A DNA stretch of 64,000 nucleotides from Paenibacillus sp. JZ16. Lineage in GTDB: Bacteria; Bacillota; Bacilli; Paenibacillales; Paenibacillaceae. Shown one piece after another: positions 45,223 through 53,876 of the stretch. The stretch lies in assembly GCF_015326965.1 (NCBI RefSeq), contig NZ_CP017659.1:620001-684000 (forward strand), given 5' to 3'. Position numbers and translations under genes: made by a program. Below the pieces are notes generated by a model. It did not search any database, had not been told where the DNA came from, and saw only the letters and a list, made by a program, of their open reading frames with translations. Each line of letters opens with the position of its first letter. Position 1 is the stretch's first letter.

Positions 45223-46026
45223 CTAGCGTTCCCTCCTCAGTCGCTCACCTATAATTTGGAACGAAGCAGCAGTCAGAAATATCATAAAGCCTGGAAAGAA
45301 GCCCATCCATGGGGCGACCTGCAAATAATTCTTTCCGTCCAATAGCATGACACCCCATTCTGGAGAAGGAGGCTGTGCACCAATACCCAAAAAGGATAAA
45401 CCGGATAAAGTCAGGATCACCTTACTCACGTCCAGAATGAGCATCGTTCCAATCTGAGGCGTGATATTCGGAATCATATGTCTGGTTATTATTCTAAGTC
45501 CAAATGCCCCGCTTACCCTGCTGGCGGTAATATAAGGTTCCTTTTTCACATCATGAATTAGCCCTCTGATGATTCGTACGTACTTGGCCCACCAGGAGAG
45601 GATCACCGCAAAATATACATTTTCCATGCCAAAGCCAAGGAAGCCAACGACCACAATGGTAAGTAGCATACTCGGTAATGCTGTGAAAATGTCGGTTAGG
45701 CTCATCATAAGCATGTCCAGCTTGTTCCCCAAAAAAGCACTCCATGTCCCCACCAGAAGACCAATCAACATCACAACACTAAGTACAATAAAAACAGGAA
45801 ATACCGATTCACTAATCCCGTGTATGACCCGGCTTAACAGGTCTCTTCCCAAATAATCCGTTCCAAATGGATGAGCAACGCTGGGAGGAAGAAGCTTCTG
45901 TTGATGATTCGTATCGAACGGATCATAAGGTGAAATCCACGGGGCCGCAAGTCCTGTAATAATAAGTAGGATGATATATAACAACGCTGCCGTTGGCAGT
46001 TTATTCACTCGGATGATACTGATCAA
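45223..46026 (-). CDS. ABC importer permease, NikC/CntC-like
   Basis: A 267-residue permease of the DppC/NikC class with about five to six membrane helices. The N-terminal signature is WISPYDPFDTNHQQKLLPPS followed by HPFGTDYLGRDLLSRVI, and the ATPase-contact loop is EPYITASRVSGAFGLRII. TTG 46026 is selected because AGAGGTGG precedes it; the GTG at 46035 overlaps that site. It overlaps the NikB-like gene by four bases. It forms the channel with that protein. Confidence 0.92.
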   Translation of the reverse strand: MISIIRVNKLPTAALLYIILLIITGLAAPWISPYDPFDTNHQQKLLPPSVAHPFGTDYLGRDLLSRVIHGISESVFPVFIVLSVVMLIGLLVGTWSAFLGNKLDMLMMSLTDIFTALPSMLLTIVVVGFLGFGMENVYFAVILSWWAKYVRIIRGLIHDVKKEPYITASRVSGAFGLRIITRHMIPNITPQIGTMLILDVSKVILTLSGLSFLGIGAQPPSPEWGVMLLDGKNYLQVAPWMGFFPGFMIFLTAASFQIIGERLRRER

Positions 46027-46970
46027 ACTTCCCACCTCTGTTTGTCAAGATGAACACGCGGGTCCGCAAGGAAATACAACAGGTCGGTCATAAAATTAAA
46101 AACAAAAATAAATGCTGCCACGAAGAGTGCGCTCCCTTGAATGACTGGAAAATCACGGCGAAAAATAGCTTCAAGCATGTATTTACTGAATCCCGGAAAA
46201 CTGAAAATCGTCTCGGTGATAATCGAAGCCCCAAAAAAGCTGGGTAGACTCGTCGTGATTAATGTCAGGATTGGGATGAACATGGAGCGCAGTAAATAAG
46301 ACGGATAAAAGATGCTCGGCCGCAATCCCCTAGCTTTTGCAGCCTCAATGTACGAGAACTTGCTGTACTGGATCGTATAGGATCGAACCATCCGAATAAA
46401 GTAAACACTTTGCACCAGCGTCATGGCTGTTACCGGCAAAATATAATGCCGTGTGGTCGAACTGCCTACAACAGGCAGGACGGGCCATATCACCCCTAAG
46501 GCATACATAAGAAGAATAGCAAGCCAATATAAAGGGATCGACAACCCCAAAATGGTCATTGAATAAACCACTCGATCTGCCATTGTGCCTTCATTCAATC
46601 CCATCCAGATTCCAATCGGTATGGATATGAAGAGGGTTAATAAAAAAGAGCTTGCAATGAGTTTCGACGTTGAGCCTAAACGTTCAATCATTTCACTTAA
46701 TACGGGTTCTCCGGAAGAAAAGGAATGCCCTAACTCTCCTTGAAATACGTGATGTGCCCATGCTAAATATTGCTGAATGAACGATTGATCCAGTCCCCAT
46801 TGTTTCTGTAAATCAGCTACGATGGATTGCTCCGGTACGGCTCCGATTTCCAGTAGCAGCATCGACGCCGGATCACCCGGCGCCAAACGCATTAATGTAA
46901 AAACAAACAAGGAAAATAAAACAAACGTGACTATCAACATGAACAGACGATGAATCATAGAGCGGAGCAT
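46023..46970 (-). CDS. ABC importer permease, NikB/CntB-like
   Basis: A 315-residue permease with six helices. Early features are FVFTLMRLAPGDPASMLLLE and the large extracytoplasmic loop; the EAA-type loop is FSYIEAAKARGLRPSIFYPS. The start at 46970 shares its A with the binding-protein stop (TAATG), so the genes are translationally coupled. The upstream frame from 47000 is rejected. Together with the NikC-like protein it imports a metal or metal-ligand complex. Confidence 0.93.
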   Translation of the reverse strand: MLRSMIHRLFMLIVTFVLFSLFVFTLMRLAPGDPASMLLLEIGAVPEQSIVADLQKQWGLDQSFIQQYLAWAHHVFQGELGHSFSSGEPVLSEMIERLGSTSKLIASSFLLTLFISIPIGIWMGLNEGTMADRVVYSMTILGLSIPLYWLAILLMYALGVIWPVLPVVGSSTTRHYILPVTAMTLVQSVYFIRMVRSYTIQYSKFSYIEAAKARGLRPSIFYPSYLLRSMFIPILTLITTSLPSFFGASIITETIFSFPGFSKYMLEAIFRRDFPVIQGSALFVAAFIFVFNFMTDLLYFLADPRVHLDKQRWEV

Positions 46971-48565
46971 TACTTCGCTTCTTTCTTCAGGTAATGCCAC
47001 TTCAACGGGTCGTCCTCAATAGCATTGAACCTAAAATCAACCACTTGGCTTGAATGAACAAAGGTTTGCTTGGGGTAGTATATCGGAACAGACATGGCTT
47101 CCTCATGCATACGGAGGAACACCTGATTGAACAGCTTTTGCTGCTGCTGAGTGGAAACCGTAGCCGCGATTTGATCCAGCAAATCGGATAAAGGCTTGTC
47201 CTGATACGCAACTCCCGGTGAGAATGGCGAATCATAGAATAAGGAGGACAGGAATCGATAAGGTAATTGAGCATCAGTGTATGTCCGATACATAAGCAGA
47301 TCATATTCCTTCGTACTCCACAGGGTATCGTAGTAAGCTGCTCGTTCCTGATTCACAATATGGATTTGAATGCCGATCTGTTTCATGTTGTCTTGAAAAA
47401 TTTCAGCCATCTCTTTCCATTCCGGATATTCCTCTGATTGAATGACCAGACGAAGTTGCAATACTCGTCCATCTTTTTCATAGAGCTGCTTGTTCTTATT
47501 CCATTGGTAGCCCGACGCTTCAATCAGCTGTTTGGCTTTTTCGGGATTATACGGATAGGAAGGCTGATTACTGTCGGATATAAATGCAACCTTCTCTTGG
47601 AACAATCCTCTGACTGGCTCCCCGCTACCACCTGCATACTTTCTCGTATCATTGCCATAATTGATAGCTTGGCGGATATTCTTATCAGCTAGAGAAGTAT
47701 TGTGTTGGTTGATAACCATAAAGTAGGACATTGTACTGCTTCCGGTTTCGATTACGTAGTTGTCGTTGTTCTGAAATACAGGGAGACTTTCCATGGGGAT
47801 ATTTCCAAGTTCCCCACCCGCAAGATCCACCTCTCCAGATTGCAATGCCATTACCCTCGCCTGAGGATCTGTAATGACTTTGAAAACAAGTGAATAGTCG
47901 GATGGTTGTTCTAACCAATAATGATCATTCGGGATTAGAACAGTCTGAATCCCTGGTTGATACTCTCCTATTTCCCAGGCACCCGTTCCGATCGCTTTTT
48001 GAAAAGTACCATTCACATCTCCCTTAGGGGTTACCGAGTTCGGACCCATAATTCGATATGGTCTTGCCTGACTAAGCTCGTACAACACTTGCGTTGCTGT
48101 ATCCTTAAAGGAAAGTACGACTGTTTGATCATCAGGTGCTTCAACTTTTTGCAATAAACGGGATATTTCAAGCGAAGCATTCTCTTCCCTGCTTACCGCT
48201 CTTTCTAAAGAAAACTTCACGGCTGCTGAATTCAGTGGACTGCCATCCGAGAACATGACCTGATTTTGCAGATGTAAAATATAAGTCCTGCCATCATCAG
48301 ATATCTCCCATGACTCCGCCAGGCTGGGCGCAAATTCACCTTTTCCTTTATAGTCTACAAGGGCATCATATATAGCCGCATGCGTATGTCTGGAACCATT
48401 GTAAGTCGAGGCGTCAAGCTTGTCTGCTTCAGTATCCTGCGTGACTGCGACCACAATGTTTTTGTCCTCCTCTGCTGCAGAGGGTGAGCTCACATGTTGT
48501 GAACACCCCATAACGAACAACAATAAGACAACAGCAATTACTCCAAATCCAGATCTTCCAAACAT
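46970..48565 (-). CDS. Nickel/metallophore-type substrate-binding lipoprotein, NikA/CntA-like
   Basis: A 531-residue lipoprotein of the SBP_bac_5 family; the lipobox is VMGC with Cys21. The body has the standard LAESWEISDDGRTYILHL and the NikA-like SQARPYRIMGPNSVTPKG, which in NikA/CntA proteins contributes to the metal or metallophore site. AGGAGG lies seven bases before the ATG. It is the first gene of the operon and faces a Zur box about 100 bases upstream. Zinc or a zinc-ligand complex is therefore more probable than nickel, but this is inferred. Confidence 0.9.
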   Translation of the reverse strand: MFGRSGFGVIAVVLLLFVMGCSQHVSSPSAAEEDKNIVVAVTQDTEADKLDASTYNGSRHTHAAIYDALVDYKGKGEFAPSLAESWEISDDGRTYILHLQNQVMFSDGSPLNSAAVKFSLERAVSREENASLEISRLLQKVEAPDDQTVVLSFKDTATQVLYELSQARPYRIMGPNSVTPKGDVNGTFQKAIGTGAWEIGEYQPGIQTVLIPNDHYWLEQPSDYSLVFKVITDPQARVMALQSGEVDLAGGELGNIPMESLPVFQNNDNYVIETGSSTMSYFMVINQHNTSLADKNIRQAINYGNDTRKYAGGSGEPVRGLFQEKVAFISDSNQPSYPYNPEKAKQLIEASGYQWNKNKQLYEKDGRVLQLRLVIQSEEYPEWKEMAEIFQDNMKQIGIQIHIVNQERAAYYDTLWSTKEYDLLMYRTYTDAQLPYRFLSSLFYDSPFSPGVAYQDKPLSDLLDQIAATVSTQQQQKLFNQVFLRMHEEAMSVPIYYPKQTFVHSSQVVDFRFNAIEDDPLKWHYLKKEAK

Positions 48566-48661
48566 CCCTACTCCTCCTATTCCTCTTTTAAGCTGTTTAT
48601 GATTGCATAGCTGTTATTCTCATGAATACTTGCTAGATGAACAATCTTTGTATATTATTAA

Positions 48662-48676
48662 TCGTAATCATTACGT
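48662..48676. promoter_or_regulatory. Zur box between the importer operon and the methyltransferase gene
   Basis: TCGTAATCATTACGT matches 14 of 15 positions of the Bacillus Zur consensus TCGTAATnATTACGA. It lies just downstream of a TATATT-like -10 for the methyltransferase gene and within the divergent promoter region, so zinc repression of one or both sides is likely. Confidence 0.8.
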
Positions 48677-48715
48677 TTAGCAAGGAATTTTTTATATAAC
48701 AAGGAGTCGATGTTA

Positions 48716-49471
48716 GTGAGTAAGCATAAACTTGTACAACAATATCGGGATTATTGGGACAAAGGAGCAGCTGTCTATGATGAAATTGTGGATGCCGAAT
48801 TTACGTCCAACCGATATGATCAATGGAAGGGAATTCTGAGTCATTTTTTGTCCGGGAAAAGTAATTTAAAAGTGCTCGATGTAGGTACGGGGCCTGGTTT
48901 CTTTGCGGTTCTGCTCAGCCAGATGGGGCATCAGGTTACTGCTATTGATTCTTCTCCGGAGATGGTGGCAAAGGCTAATCAAAACGCCCATAAATATAAT
49001 TGCAGTGTCCAGGTTATTGAGACAGATATTATAGAATATAAGACAGAAGAAAAATATGATATCATCATTTCACGAAATGTGACCTGGTTCCTGTACAATC
49101 CTGTAGCTACATATCAAAATTGGCATGGAATGCTTAATGACGGAGGCCAGGTTATTATTTTTGATGCGAATTGGAATTTATTTTTAACTGATCCGAAGGA
49201 GGCAGAGCTTTTTCAAAAAGACAAGGAGGAGGCTGCCGCAAAAGGGTACGTGCCGTACCGCCAAGAGAAGGATGTCGAAGAAGGAGACCAACTGGCGCTT
49301 ACTTTGCCATTGAGCTATGTAAGAAGACCTGAATGGGACAGCGAAATGCTTCGTTCAATTGGCTTTGCCCAAATCCAAATTCATCAAGGATTCGATGTGG
49401 AACTGTATCATATAGGTGAACAAGTTCTGAATCGACACAGACCGATGTTTGCGATCGTTGCCAATAAATAA
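48716..49471 (+). CDS. Class I SAM-dependent methyltransferase
   Basis: A 251-residue methyltransferase. The SAM-binding motif I is VLDVGTGPGFFAVLLSQMGH, followed by the acidic AIDSSPEMV, motif II-like DIIISRNVTWFLY and ILFDANW-like VIIFDANWNLF. GTG 48716 is chosen because AAGGAG lies nine bases away; ATG 48710 would be only three bases from it. The substrate is not known. Its position opposite a Zur-boxed metal importer suggests it modifies a small metal ligand or otherwise takes part in metal uptake. Confidence 0.9.
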   Translation: MSKHKLVQQYRDYWDKGAAVYDEIVDAEFTSNRYDQWKGILSHFLSGKSNLKVLDVGTGPGFFAVLLSQMGHQVTAIDSSPEMVAKANQNAHKYNCSVQVIETDIIEYKTEEKYDIIISRNVTWFLYNPVATYQNWHGMLNDGGQVIIFDANWNLFLTDPKEAELFQKDKEEAAAKGYVPYRQEKDVEEGDQLALTLPLSYVRRPEWDSEMLRSIGFAQIQIHQGFDVELYHIGEQVLNRHRPMFAIVANK

Positions 49472-49649
49472 CTCAACATTCGCAGCCTCGAACACTTTAT
49501 AACTTCGTTTATGCGGGCATCAGCTTTACGCACTCGGTTCTTCTTTCGACCCTGCTCCGCCACGTATTATAAAATGTTAAAAACTACATTTGTAATGAGT
49601 TCCTTACCAACCACGGTTAATCATATATGTTCATGTCTTTTTCGGCAAA

Positions 49650-49748
49650 CGATGTATGTTCTTGTCGTCGGGTTTGGACAAGAACATATATCGTTAAAAC
49701 AAACAAAGCCGCTGTTACGCGGCTTTTAATCGTGTATGTTCTTGTCAT
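49650..49748. repeat. Dispersed palindromic repeat, copy J (variant subfamily)
   Basis: All three arms carry ATGTTCTTGTC with a CGAT prefix in place of the CGGTACAAGTTCTTGTCC of copies A and G. The core hairpin is AAGCCGC-tgttac-GCGGCTT with perfect 7-bp arms. The matching changes in opposing arms keep the pairing. Confidence 0.75.
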
Positions 49749-49917
49749 CTTGCATTAATTCAATTTGCGATGTTCAACCAAAATGCTTCTCCTGTCGGCT
49801 CCAACATACGATGAAGTGTGGGAGTGACGACAAACAATCCGCCTTCAAAATCTATCAGGCTGATAAGTGAATCCACTGTTATCATTAAAAGCGTACGAAT
49901 ATGATTTTCTTTGAACT

Positions 49918-50045
49918 AACCTGCCCGTTAGCTTAATGAGATTGCATGGGTACATAGTTAGATACTTATTTAATCGGTAATCGGCTCATGTTCTTGTCCT
50001 TGACGACAAAACAAAAAAGCCGCTGATAGCAGCTTTTCCATATGG
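49918..50045 (+). repeat. Dispersed repeat, copy K (left module plus core hairpin)
   Basis: AACCTGCCCGTTAGCTTAATG opens the left module, ending CTCATGTTCTTGTCC, then AAAACAAAAAAGCCGCTGATAGCAGCTTTT. On the minus strand the core could act as a terminator. Confidence 0.75.
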
Positions 50046-50423
50046 TTAAGACCGTTACCTATTGGACCAACTTTTGGTTCAAAAAAATTATTTAGTTTCC
50101 ATATACCATAGAGAATGAGAAATATTGATGTGAACAATCCAACAAAATTTTTCTGTTTAATGTTTCACGCCCCCATCCCTACTGATATTAAAGTAACGCG
50201 GTCATTAAGTTAATAAACAGATAATACCACATATTGGAACTAAACTGCTTGAACAAGGGCAGCCGATAACAATGACCGGCTGCCTTATTGTCTTTATTCA
50301 ACTAATGTTTCCCGTTAGCTTAATCCCTCATAAGAAAAATTCGTAAAGACGGAGTTACTCGGTTTAATTGTGCCGCGACGTTTTAGTGCAATATTTGAAG
50401 ATAATCGTTGAGAAAATCAAAAA

Positions 50424-50603
50424 TTAAAAACGATTAATCCCGCGCATAAAATTCAAAATTGCTTCAATGCGTATTTTATCAGCACAATCTTCGCAACAAA
50501 AAACCTTAACCTTTCTTTCCTTAGCTTGTTTATATTTTAGTGAACCTTCGTATACCCTGAATGTTTTTTTACAATTATAGCAAAGTACATCATAGTAAAA
50601 CAT
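50424..50603 (-). CDS. Small zinc-ribbon protein (DUF2197-like)
   Basis: A 59-residue protein with Cys pairs in DVLCYNCKKTFRVYEG and KVFCCEDCADKIR, forming one zinc ribbon. ATG 50603 has a perfect AAGGAGG six bases upstream; the longer frame that overlaps the TetR gene is rejected. It lies 23 bases after the TetR stop on the same strand, so the two are cotranscribed. Function is unknown. Confidence 0.8.
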   Translation of the reverse strand: MFYYDVLCYNCKKTFRVYEGSLKYKQAKERKVKVFCCEDCADKIRIEAILNFMRGINRF

Positions 50604-50625
50604 TGGCAACCTCCTTGGTGACACA

Positions 50626-51255
50626 TCAATTCTTAGTTGATATATCGAAGATTGTAACCAGTTCTCTCGTATATTCCTGAACATCTAAATGAGGCTTTCT
50701 CATTAATTCAATGGTAAACCCGTCAATGGCATTTCTTATTGTTAGCGCCATCACCCTTGCCGATGGCTTGGTAAATTCTCGGAAAATTCCTTCTTGCATC
50801 CCTAGGGTCAGAATATTTTCAATTGGAAGTAAAACAGCTTCATCATGGTCTGCTGCAAACTGAAGTTTACCATTAGCAGTTATCCTATTAGAAAGCAATT
50901 CAATAACAGCGAAAACATGCTGCCGATTTTCATCTACGAATGTAAGATTGGATTCAATATACACTCGAAGCATTTCTTTAGGAGATTTTTGAGCTTCTAC
51001 TCGTGGAGCAATATATGATTGCCAAGCCATATAGTATTCGATAGCTACTTGCTCCAATAATTCCTCTTTATTTTCAAAGTGATAAGAAATAACCCCCTTA
51101 CTGATTTTCGCACGTTTTGCAATTTCTCCCAAAGAGGCTTTGGTGTAACCTACTTCTGCGATTGTCTCAATCGCACATTCCACAATTTGAGCTCTACGGG
51201 CTTTTTCGATGAATGACATTTGCTTTTGGTTAATTGGTTTATTTTTTTTACTCAT
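50626..51255 (-). CDS. TetR-family repressor
   Basis: A 209-residue repressor. The HTH is ASLGEIAKRAKISKGVISYH followed by FENKEELLEQVAIEYY. The C-terminal domain is all-helical (IRNAIDGFTIELMRKPHLDV). The nearby operator-like GTACAATCGTAC at 51268 suggests autoregulation. No efflux or enzyme gene remains beside it except the 59-residue zinc-ribbon protein; the SDR and MFS pseudogenes on the other side may be former targets. Confidence 0.9.
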   Translation of the reverse strand: MSKKNKPINQKQMSFIEKARRAQIVECAIETIAEVGYTKASLGEIAKRAKISKGVISYHFENKEELLEQVAIEYYMAWQSYIAPRVEAQKSPKEMLRVYIESNLTFVDENRQHVFAVIELLSNRITANGKLQFAADHDEAVLLPIENILTLGMQEGIFREFTKPSARVMALTIRNAIDGFTIELMRKPHLDVQEYTRELVTIFDISTKN

Positions 51256-51265
51256 GTTTTTATTT

Positions 51266-51281
51266 TAGTACAATCGTACAA
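51266..51281. promoter_or_regulatory. Probable TetR operator
   Basis: TAGTACAATCGTACAA contains GTAC-N4-GTAC and lies 11 bases upstream of the TetR ATG. Confidence 0.5.
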
Positions 51282-51349
51282 AAAATTCAAACAAAAAACT
51301 ATTTAGATGAATATTATCTTAATGGTTTTTGAACCCCTTAATAAAAACT

Positions 51350-51575
51350 AACCTGCCCGTTAGCTTAATGAAGTAGCATTGGGATTACTTAGATATTCTT
51401 CTAATCGGTAATCGGACTAAGTTCTTGTCCTTAAAGGCAATCGGTACAAGTTCTTGTCCCCAGACAAATAACCTAATACGACATATCAATTATCACCTCC
51501 TATTCTCAAACATAAGAAAACACAAAAGAAGCCGCCAAATTAGCGACTTCCAATGGATCGATGTTCTTGTCCTTC
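51350..51575. repeat. Dispersed repeat, copy L (all modules, interrupted)
   Basis: Left module from AACCTGCCCGTTAGC, middle GGCAATCGGTACAAGTTCTTGTCC, then about 55 unrelated bases, then AGAAGCCGCCAAATTAGCGACTTC and ATCGATGTTCTTGTCC. The unrelated bases may be an insertion or a diverged arm. Confidence 0.7.
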
Positions 51576-51682
51576 CACAACTCCGTTCAGCAAATTCCAA
51601 AATTGTTCAACCATGACGGATGGCGGATACGGCATCGAACGGATAATCCACCATTCTAATTAATTCAAGAGGAGGCTTATCC

Positions 51683-52402
51683 TTGAAAGTTATTAATTCG
51701 ACAATTTTGAAACTCCCGAAAAACGATAGGACCTAAAATGTTTATGCATTAGATCTCGATCGACGTAAAGAGCGATTGGATGAGACAATCAATGCGAATC
51801 CCGGTATGTCCGCAGTGGAATTGAATGTACAAGATCCTGCCAGCATAGAGGTGGTTGCCAAGCAGCTAATCGAAGAATTCCCGGACTTGAATGTCTTGAT
51901 TAACAACGCCGGCATCATACAGCCCGATAACGCGGCGGGTGTGATCGATGAGGATGTTTTGATTTCGACGGTCGAGACAAACTTGTTAGGCCCAATTCGG
52001 TTGACTTCTGCATTAATCGTTCATTTGAAGTCCAAAGAAGAAGCTACTGTCATCAACACGACTTCGATCCTTGGTTTTGTACCGTTAGCCGCAACTGCTA
52101 TATATTCCGCAACGAAGGCAGCGCTTCATACCTATACGCTGTCCCAAAGATACATGCTTAAGGACACTTCGGTAAGAGTGATAGAAATTGTGCCACCGTG
52201 GGTTCAAAGCAACAACGATGAACCGCGTGCGATGCCACTTTCGTCATTTATTGATGCGACGATAAGGGTACTTGGTACGGACACAGACGAAGTTCTGGTC
52301 GAAGAAGCAAAAATGTTTCGAAATAACCCCGGCCCGAACGAAGGTGTTTTTGTGACCCACCTTAACGATACGATGAAGTCTGAACCTCCAAAGATTCATT
52401 AA
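51683..52402 (+). pseudogene. DltE-like short-chain dehydrogenase, N-terminally deleted
   Basis: GAGGAGG precedes TTG 51683, which reads LKVINSTILKL, then a TAA at 51734-51736. The same frame resumes DRRKERLDETIN, LNVLINNAGIIQPDN, the catalytic YSATKAALHTYTLSQ and IEIVPPWVQ. The ~35 residues with the TGxxxGxG cofactor loop are missing. The protein cannot bind NAD(P) normally. Confidence 0.82.
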
Positions 52403-52462
52403 TTTACCTAAATTCAGCGTTTTGCTCAAAAGATTATGTGTCGTGTCGCCAGATTTGTATTA

Positions 52463-53578
52463 TCATCTGGAGTAACAATTAAGTAGGATGGAAAGAAATA
52501 TGGAGCTGTTGGCCATAACGGTTACTAATAGAGAAGTCCCGACGGCTCCCGCAACCTGCCTTATGGTGTTCCAAATCGCCGAACCATGTGCGCTAAGGCT
52601 GGTCGGTACTTGATTTAAGCCAGCCGTTTGAATTGGCGTAATAAGAAGAGCCATTCCGATCCGCCGGCCGGTTGACATCAAAAGAAGAAATGTATAGCTG
52701 GTTGACTCTGTTAATAATGAGAAGGGTATGGTTGTTACTATCGTGATGAACAAACCAATGATTGTAATCCACTTTGCCCCGTACCGGTCAAAGGATTTTC
52801 CCGCTACCGGACTGAGCAAGCCCATCAAAACGGCCCCGGGCAGCATCATCAATCCGGATTCCATTGCCGTGTAACCCCTCGAATTCTGCAGATACAGGGG
52901 CAGCAATATCATATCCGCATACATGATAATGGTTATCCCGATATTGATAATGTTCGTCAGGGCAAATGTCCCATATTTAAAGGTTCTCAGATCCAGAAAA
53001 GGATCTTCGGAAACCAGCTGTCGCCAAGCAAATAGGCCGAGGCTGATTACGCTGAGCATCAGCGTAATGATGACTTCCAGACTAAGCTAGCCGCTATTGC
53101 CGGCCGCGCTGAAGCCGTACAGGACACCAGCAAAACCAACGGTTGACAGCAGCGCGCTGTTCAAATCCACCTTTGCCTTGGATGGTTCCGATACATTTTT
53201 CAAATAAAAATGACAGCTCAGGCTCACAATGACCACAAGAGGAAGCAGACCATAAAACATAACCTGCCAAGGAAATATATCCAGAATATAACCAGCCAGG
53301 GTAGGAACGATTGCAGGAGCAAACAGGATCGCGAACGATACCATCCCCATAATGGCGCCTATCTTCGCTGGCGGGTATAACTTTAGAACGACGTTAAAGA
53401 GCAGTGGCATAATAATGCCGGCTCCGGCTGCTTGAATCACCCAGCCGGTCAGCAATATCGGGAAACTGGCAGCTACACCAGATACCAGGGTACCCGCCAG
53501 GAACAGGATCATCGAGCTTTGAAACAGCTGATGAGTAGTAAATCGCTTCATTAAAAAAGCGGAGATTGAAATCAATCC
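52463..53578 (-). pseudogene. DHA2-type MFS transporter, truncated and interrupted
   Basis: Two co-frame parts, 53575-53087 and about 53086-52463, are separated only by a TAG at 53087-53089. The first has LLTGWVIQAAGAGIIMPLLF and the second LLPLYLQNSRGYTAMESGLM and ARYGAKW-like SFDRYGAKWITIIG. The N-terminal helices are missing and the C-terminus ends early at LSILLNCYSR. It sits between an SDR pseudogene and the P450 operon, marking a decayed junction. Confidence 0.85.
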
Positions 53579-53591
53579 CCCGTTTACTAGC

Positions 53592-53621
53592 AGAGAATCT
53601 TCAGACTGATCATGATTCTCT
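53592..53621 (-). terminator. Terminator of the P450-ferredoxin operon
   Basis: AGAGAATC and GATTCTCT form an 8-bp stem with a 14-base loop; it touches the ferredoxin stop codon. Confidence 0.55.
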
Positions 53622-53856
53622 AACAGAAGGGTTGATCACTGACTTTGATCGAATCCGTCGGGCATCCGTCTTGCGCATCGATCAGATCTTGGATGAGCTC
53701 TACTTTCTCAATGGCGGTTGCCCCTCTGTTTCCGTCACCGTCAAATACAACTTCGGCAAACCCGTCCGTATTAAAGTCGAAAATGTCCGGCGCTGCCTCT
53801 CCGCATGCGCCACATGCGATGCAGGTGGCCTTTTCAACCAGCGCATACTTGGCCAT
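53620..53856 (-). CDS. Ferredoxin with a single [4Fe-4S]-type cluster
   Basis: A 78-residue ferredoxin with ATCIACGACGEAAPDIF (Cys12, 15, 18) and a final Cys in DGCPTDSIKV. This resembles Fer of Bacillus, which carries one [4Fe-4S] cluster and feeds P450s. ATG 53856 is chosen; GGGAGGTG lies about nine bases upstream. It follows the reductase gene by 20 bases. It should carry electrons from the reductase to the two P450 enzymes. Confidence 0.92.
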   Translation of the reverse strand: MAKYALVEKATCIACGACGEAAPDIFDFNTDGFAEVVFDGDGNRGATAIEKVELIQDLIDAQDGCPTDSIKVSDQPFC

Positions 53857-53876
53857 CTCTACGCACACCTCCCTAT

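Larger units (their letters stand above)
49472..50423. other. 950-base gene-free region with repeat copies J and K
   Basis: Copies J (49650-49748) and K (49918-50045) occupy part of it. On the minus strand from about 50161 to 49970 a frame without a standard start reads KQKNFVGLFTSIFLILYGIW, which could be a small membrane peptide or gene remnant. A hairpin GGCAGCCG / CGGCTGCC lies at 50259-50286, and a partial CCCGTTAGCTTAAT at 50311. Confidence 0.5.

Noticed and set aside
43626..49471. Complete opine-metallophore (staphylopine-like) cluster
   Set aside because: The importer and a methyltransferase are present, but no CntK, CntL or CntM type biosynthesis genes are seen in the window.
8268..51575. 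Dispersed TTCTTGTCC repeats considered as a CRISPR array
   Set aside because: Copies are kilobases apart, are palindromic and modular, have no regular spacers, and no cas gene is present.
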